7,275 nt of DNA. Source: an uncultured Clostridia bacterium (lineage in GTDB: Bacteria; Bacillota; Clostridia; Oscillospirales; Acutalibacteraceae). This document shows, piece after piece, positions 6,338-7,275 of this stretch. Each line of letters begins with the position of its first letter. The first letter of the stretch is position 1. Made by a program: the position numbers and the translations under genes. The notes below the pieces were generated by a model. It had not been told where the DNA came from, made no database searches, and saw only the letters and a program-made list of their open reading frames with translations. Where the stretch lies: positions 1 to 7,275 of the forward strand of contig CAMJHI010000114.1 of assembly GCA_946405475.1 (NCBI GenBank), read 5' to 3'.

Positions 6338-7099
6338 TCAGAACAGGCCTTCCACAGCCTTGGGCGGCAGGGCGTTGCTGGTGAGGTCACGCACGCCCCA
6401 GTCATAATACCGCTTGGCGACTTCGGCTTCATCCACGGTCCAGATCATGGTTTTCAGCCCGGCGTCGATCGCCGCTTTCACGTGCGCTTCGTCCCAGGTG
6501 CATTCAAAGTCCATGCCGTCCAGCCCGTTGGCCAGGCAGAACTGAATGGCTTCGTCAAAGTCGTCGCCCGGGCCGTTGCTGATCAGAAACAGCACCGGCG
6601 TATCGGGCATGAGCTGCTTCATTTTCACGCAGTGCTCGCGGCCGAAGGAAATGATGGTGAACCCGGCCTTTTCTTCGCGCTCGCTCAGCAGCGCCGCCAG
6701 ATCGCCGAGCATGTCGACGGGCGTGCAGTCCTTGATCTCGATCACGCAGCGCATGCCGTAAGCCTTGCACACGTCGAGGTATTCCGTCAGCAGCGGCACG
6801 TTGGCCTCGGGGTATTTTTCAGGGTTGTGGCCGCCGTCGATGGTCAGCGCGCGGATCTCGTCAAAGGTGAAGCTGTTCACGGGGCCTTCGCCGTTCGTCG
6901 TGCGGTTGACCGTGTCGTCGTGCATCACGATCCACACGCCGTCGGCGGTGGGCGAGGTGTCGCATTCCGCGCCCCAGAAGCCGTTTTCACCCGCGAGCTT
7001 GAAAGCGGGCAGCGTGTTTTCGGGCGCGATGGCGGAATAGCCGCGGTGCGCGATCATGTGCGCGCCGTTGAGCTTGTCGGCAGAAATGGTGTTGTTCAT
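6338..7099 (-). CDS. Glycerophosphodiester phosphodiesterase, cytosolic form
   Basis: This 253-aa GDPD-family enzyme would release sn-glycerol 3-phosphate from glycerophosphodiesters. Its motifs are AHRG (His18, Arg19), PENT (Glu27), ECD (Glu45, Asp47), MHDD (His60), VIEIK (Glu121, Lys123), then TMIWTVDE and DWGVRDLTSNA near the end. It has no signal peptide or membrane segment, so it is probably cytoplasmic. The frame stays open to 7222, but I place the start at 7099. An AAAGGAGA ribosome site (7115-7108) sits 9 nt upstream of that ATG. The catalytic domain begins 14 residues later, and the longer start would lie in the palindromic repeat and add a Pro/Arg-rich, non-conserved extension. It is followed after 22 bp by its paralogue, with which it shares long identical stretches such as PENTLPAF and GFWGAECD, pointing to tandem duplication. 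No clear promoter was seen upstream. Confidence 0.94.
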   Translation of the reverse strand: MNNTISADKLNGAHMIAHRGYSAIAPENTLPAFKLAGENGFWGAECDTSPTADGVWIVMHDDTVNRTTNGEGPVNSFTFDEIRALTIDGGHNPEKYPEANVPLLTEYLDVCKAYGMRCVIEIKDCTPVDMLGDLAALLSEREEKAGFTIISFGREHCVKMKQLMPDTPVLFLISNGPGDDFDEAIQFCLANGLDGMDFECTWDEAHVKAAIDAGLKTMIWTVDEAEVAKRYYDWGVRDLTSNALPPKAVEGLF

Positions 7100-7107
7100 G
7101 TTCAATA

Positions 7108-7115
7108 TCTCCTTT
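7108..7115 (-). promoter_or_regulatory. Ribosome binding site deciding the start of the first GDPD gene
   Basis: AAAGGAGA on the minus strand lies 9 nt before the ATG at 7099. It is a near-perfect anti-16S match and supports the 253-aa start over the upstream in-frame ATG at 7222, which has no such site. Confidence 0.85.
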
Positions 7116-7189
7116 GAAATGGTTTTGTGATTTGTAAAACGGAGCGTCTGAGACTCTCCCGTGCAGGCGCGTGGGGTGTCCGGGTGGAA

Positions 7190-7251
7190 TCTTACAGGCT
7201 CCCTCTTTGAGGGAGCTGTCATGCGGAACGCATGACTGAGGGAGTTCTTAC
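7190..7251. repeat. Palindromic two-hairpin repeat with flanking 6-bp direct repeats (MITE-like)
   Basis: The core at 7196-7245 contains GCTCCCTC (7198-7205) paired with GAGGGAGC (7209-7216) around a 3-nt loop, then GTCATGCG (7218-7225) paired with CGCATGAC (7229-7236) around GAA, and then a third GAGGGAG (7238-7244) able to pair with the first arm instead. The sequence TCTTAC occurs immediately on both sides (7190-7195 and 7246-7251), which looks like a target-site duplication. From memory this element type (GGCTCCCTC, hairpin, GTCA...TGAC, GAGGGAG) is widespread in Clostridia genomes. That recollection needs a genome search. The region 7100-7275 otherwise holds no recognisable gene. Confidence 0.75.
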
Positions 7252-7275
7252 CCGGCAGATGCTGTTATTTGAGAG

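Noticed and set aside
7100..7222. N-terminal extension of the first GDPD gene to an ATG at 7222
   Set aside because: It would start inside the palindromic repeat with no ribosome site and a non-conserved sequence. The ATG at 7099 has a strong ribosome site and fits the domain start.

Overview
The window carries a compact type II-C CRISPR-Cas locus and, beyond it, a pair of glycerophosphodiester phosphodiesterase (GDPD) genes. All protein genes are on the minus strand. The organism is most likely a low-GC-phylum Clostridia member of the Oscillospiraceae/Ruminococcaceae kind. This is inferred from the Cas9/Cas1 sequence style, strong AGGAGG-type ribosome sites, and a GGCTCCCTC...GAGGGAG palindromic repeat of a kind I associate with gut Clostridia genomes. 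It cannot be proved from this window.

Layout, read in the minus (sense) direction from right to left. At 7196-7245 there is a two-hairpin palindromic repeat flanked by a 6-bp direct repeat. Two tandem GDPD paralogues follow: a soluble one (7099-6338) and one with a hydrophobic N-terminus (6315-5413). Between them and cas9 lies an RNA gene on the plus strand, the tracrRNA, with a consensus promoter (TTGACA-17-TATAAT, 5044-5072), an anti-repeat at 5136-5159, a lower-stem strand at 5166-5172 and a strong intrinsic terminator at 5232-5268. Then come cas9 (5024-1593, 1143 aa, all RuvC and HNH residues present), cas1 (1638-718, overlapping cas9 by 46 nt) and cas2 (725-402, overlapping cas1 by 8 nt). 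Last is the CRISPR array (351 down to the window edge), with five full identical 36-nt repeats, a sixth cut by the edge, and five spacers of 29-31 nt. No csn2 or cas4 lies in the cas operon, which together with Cas9 size indicates subtype II-C.

How it works together (family knowledge). Cas1-Cas2 insert new spacers, the array makes pre-crRNA, and tracrRNA pairs with each repeat so that RNase III can process it. Cas9 then uses the duplex to cut matching DNA. The sequence adds specific detail. The array appears to be driven from a perfect-hexamer promoter (TTGACA-18-TATAAT) buried in the 3' end of cas2, with the -10 box running over the cas2 stop codon. This fixes the array direction (minus), matches the tracrRNA pairing, and makes the repeat next to cas2 the leader end.

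The most unusual feature is in the tracrRNA leader: a second, nearly complete repeat copy (5095-5126) lies in tandem with, and in the same orientation as, the real anti-repeat. The tracrRNA therefore starts as a double anti-repeat RNA. Its promoter and 5' part also sit in the cas9 5' untranslated/promoter region, so the two divergent transcripts either overlap or share promoter DNA.
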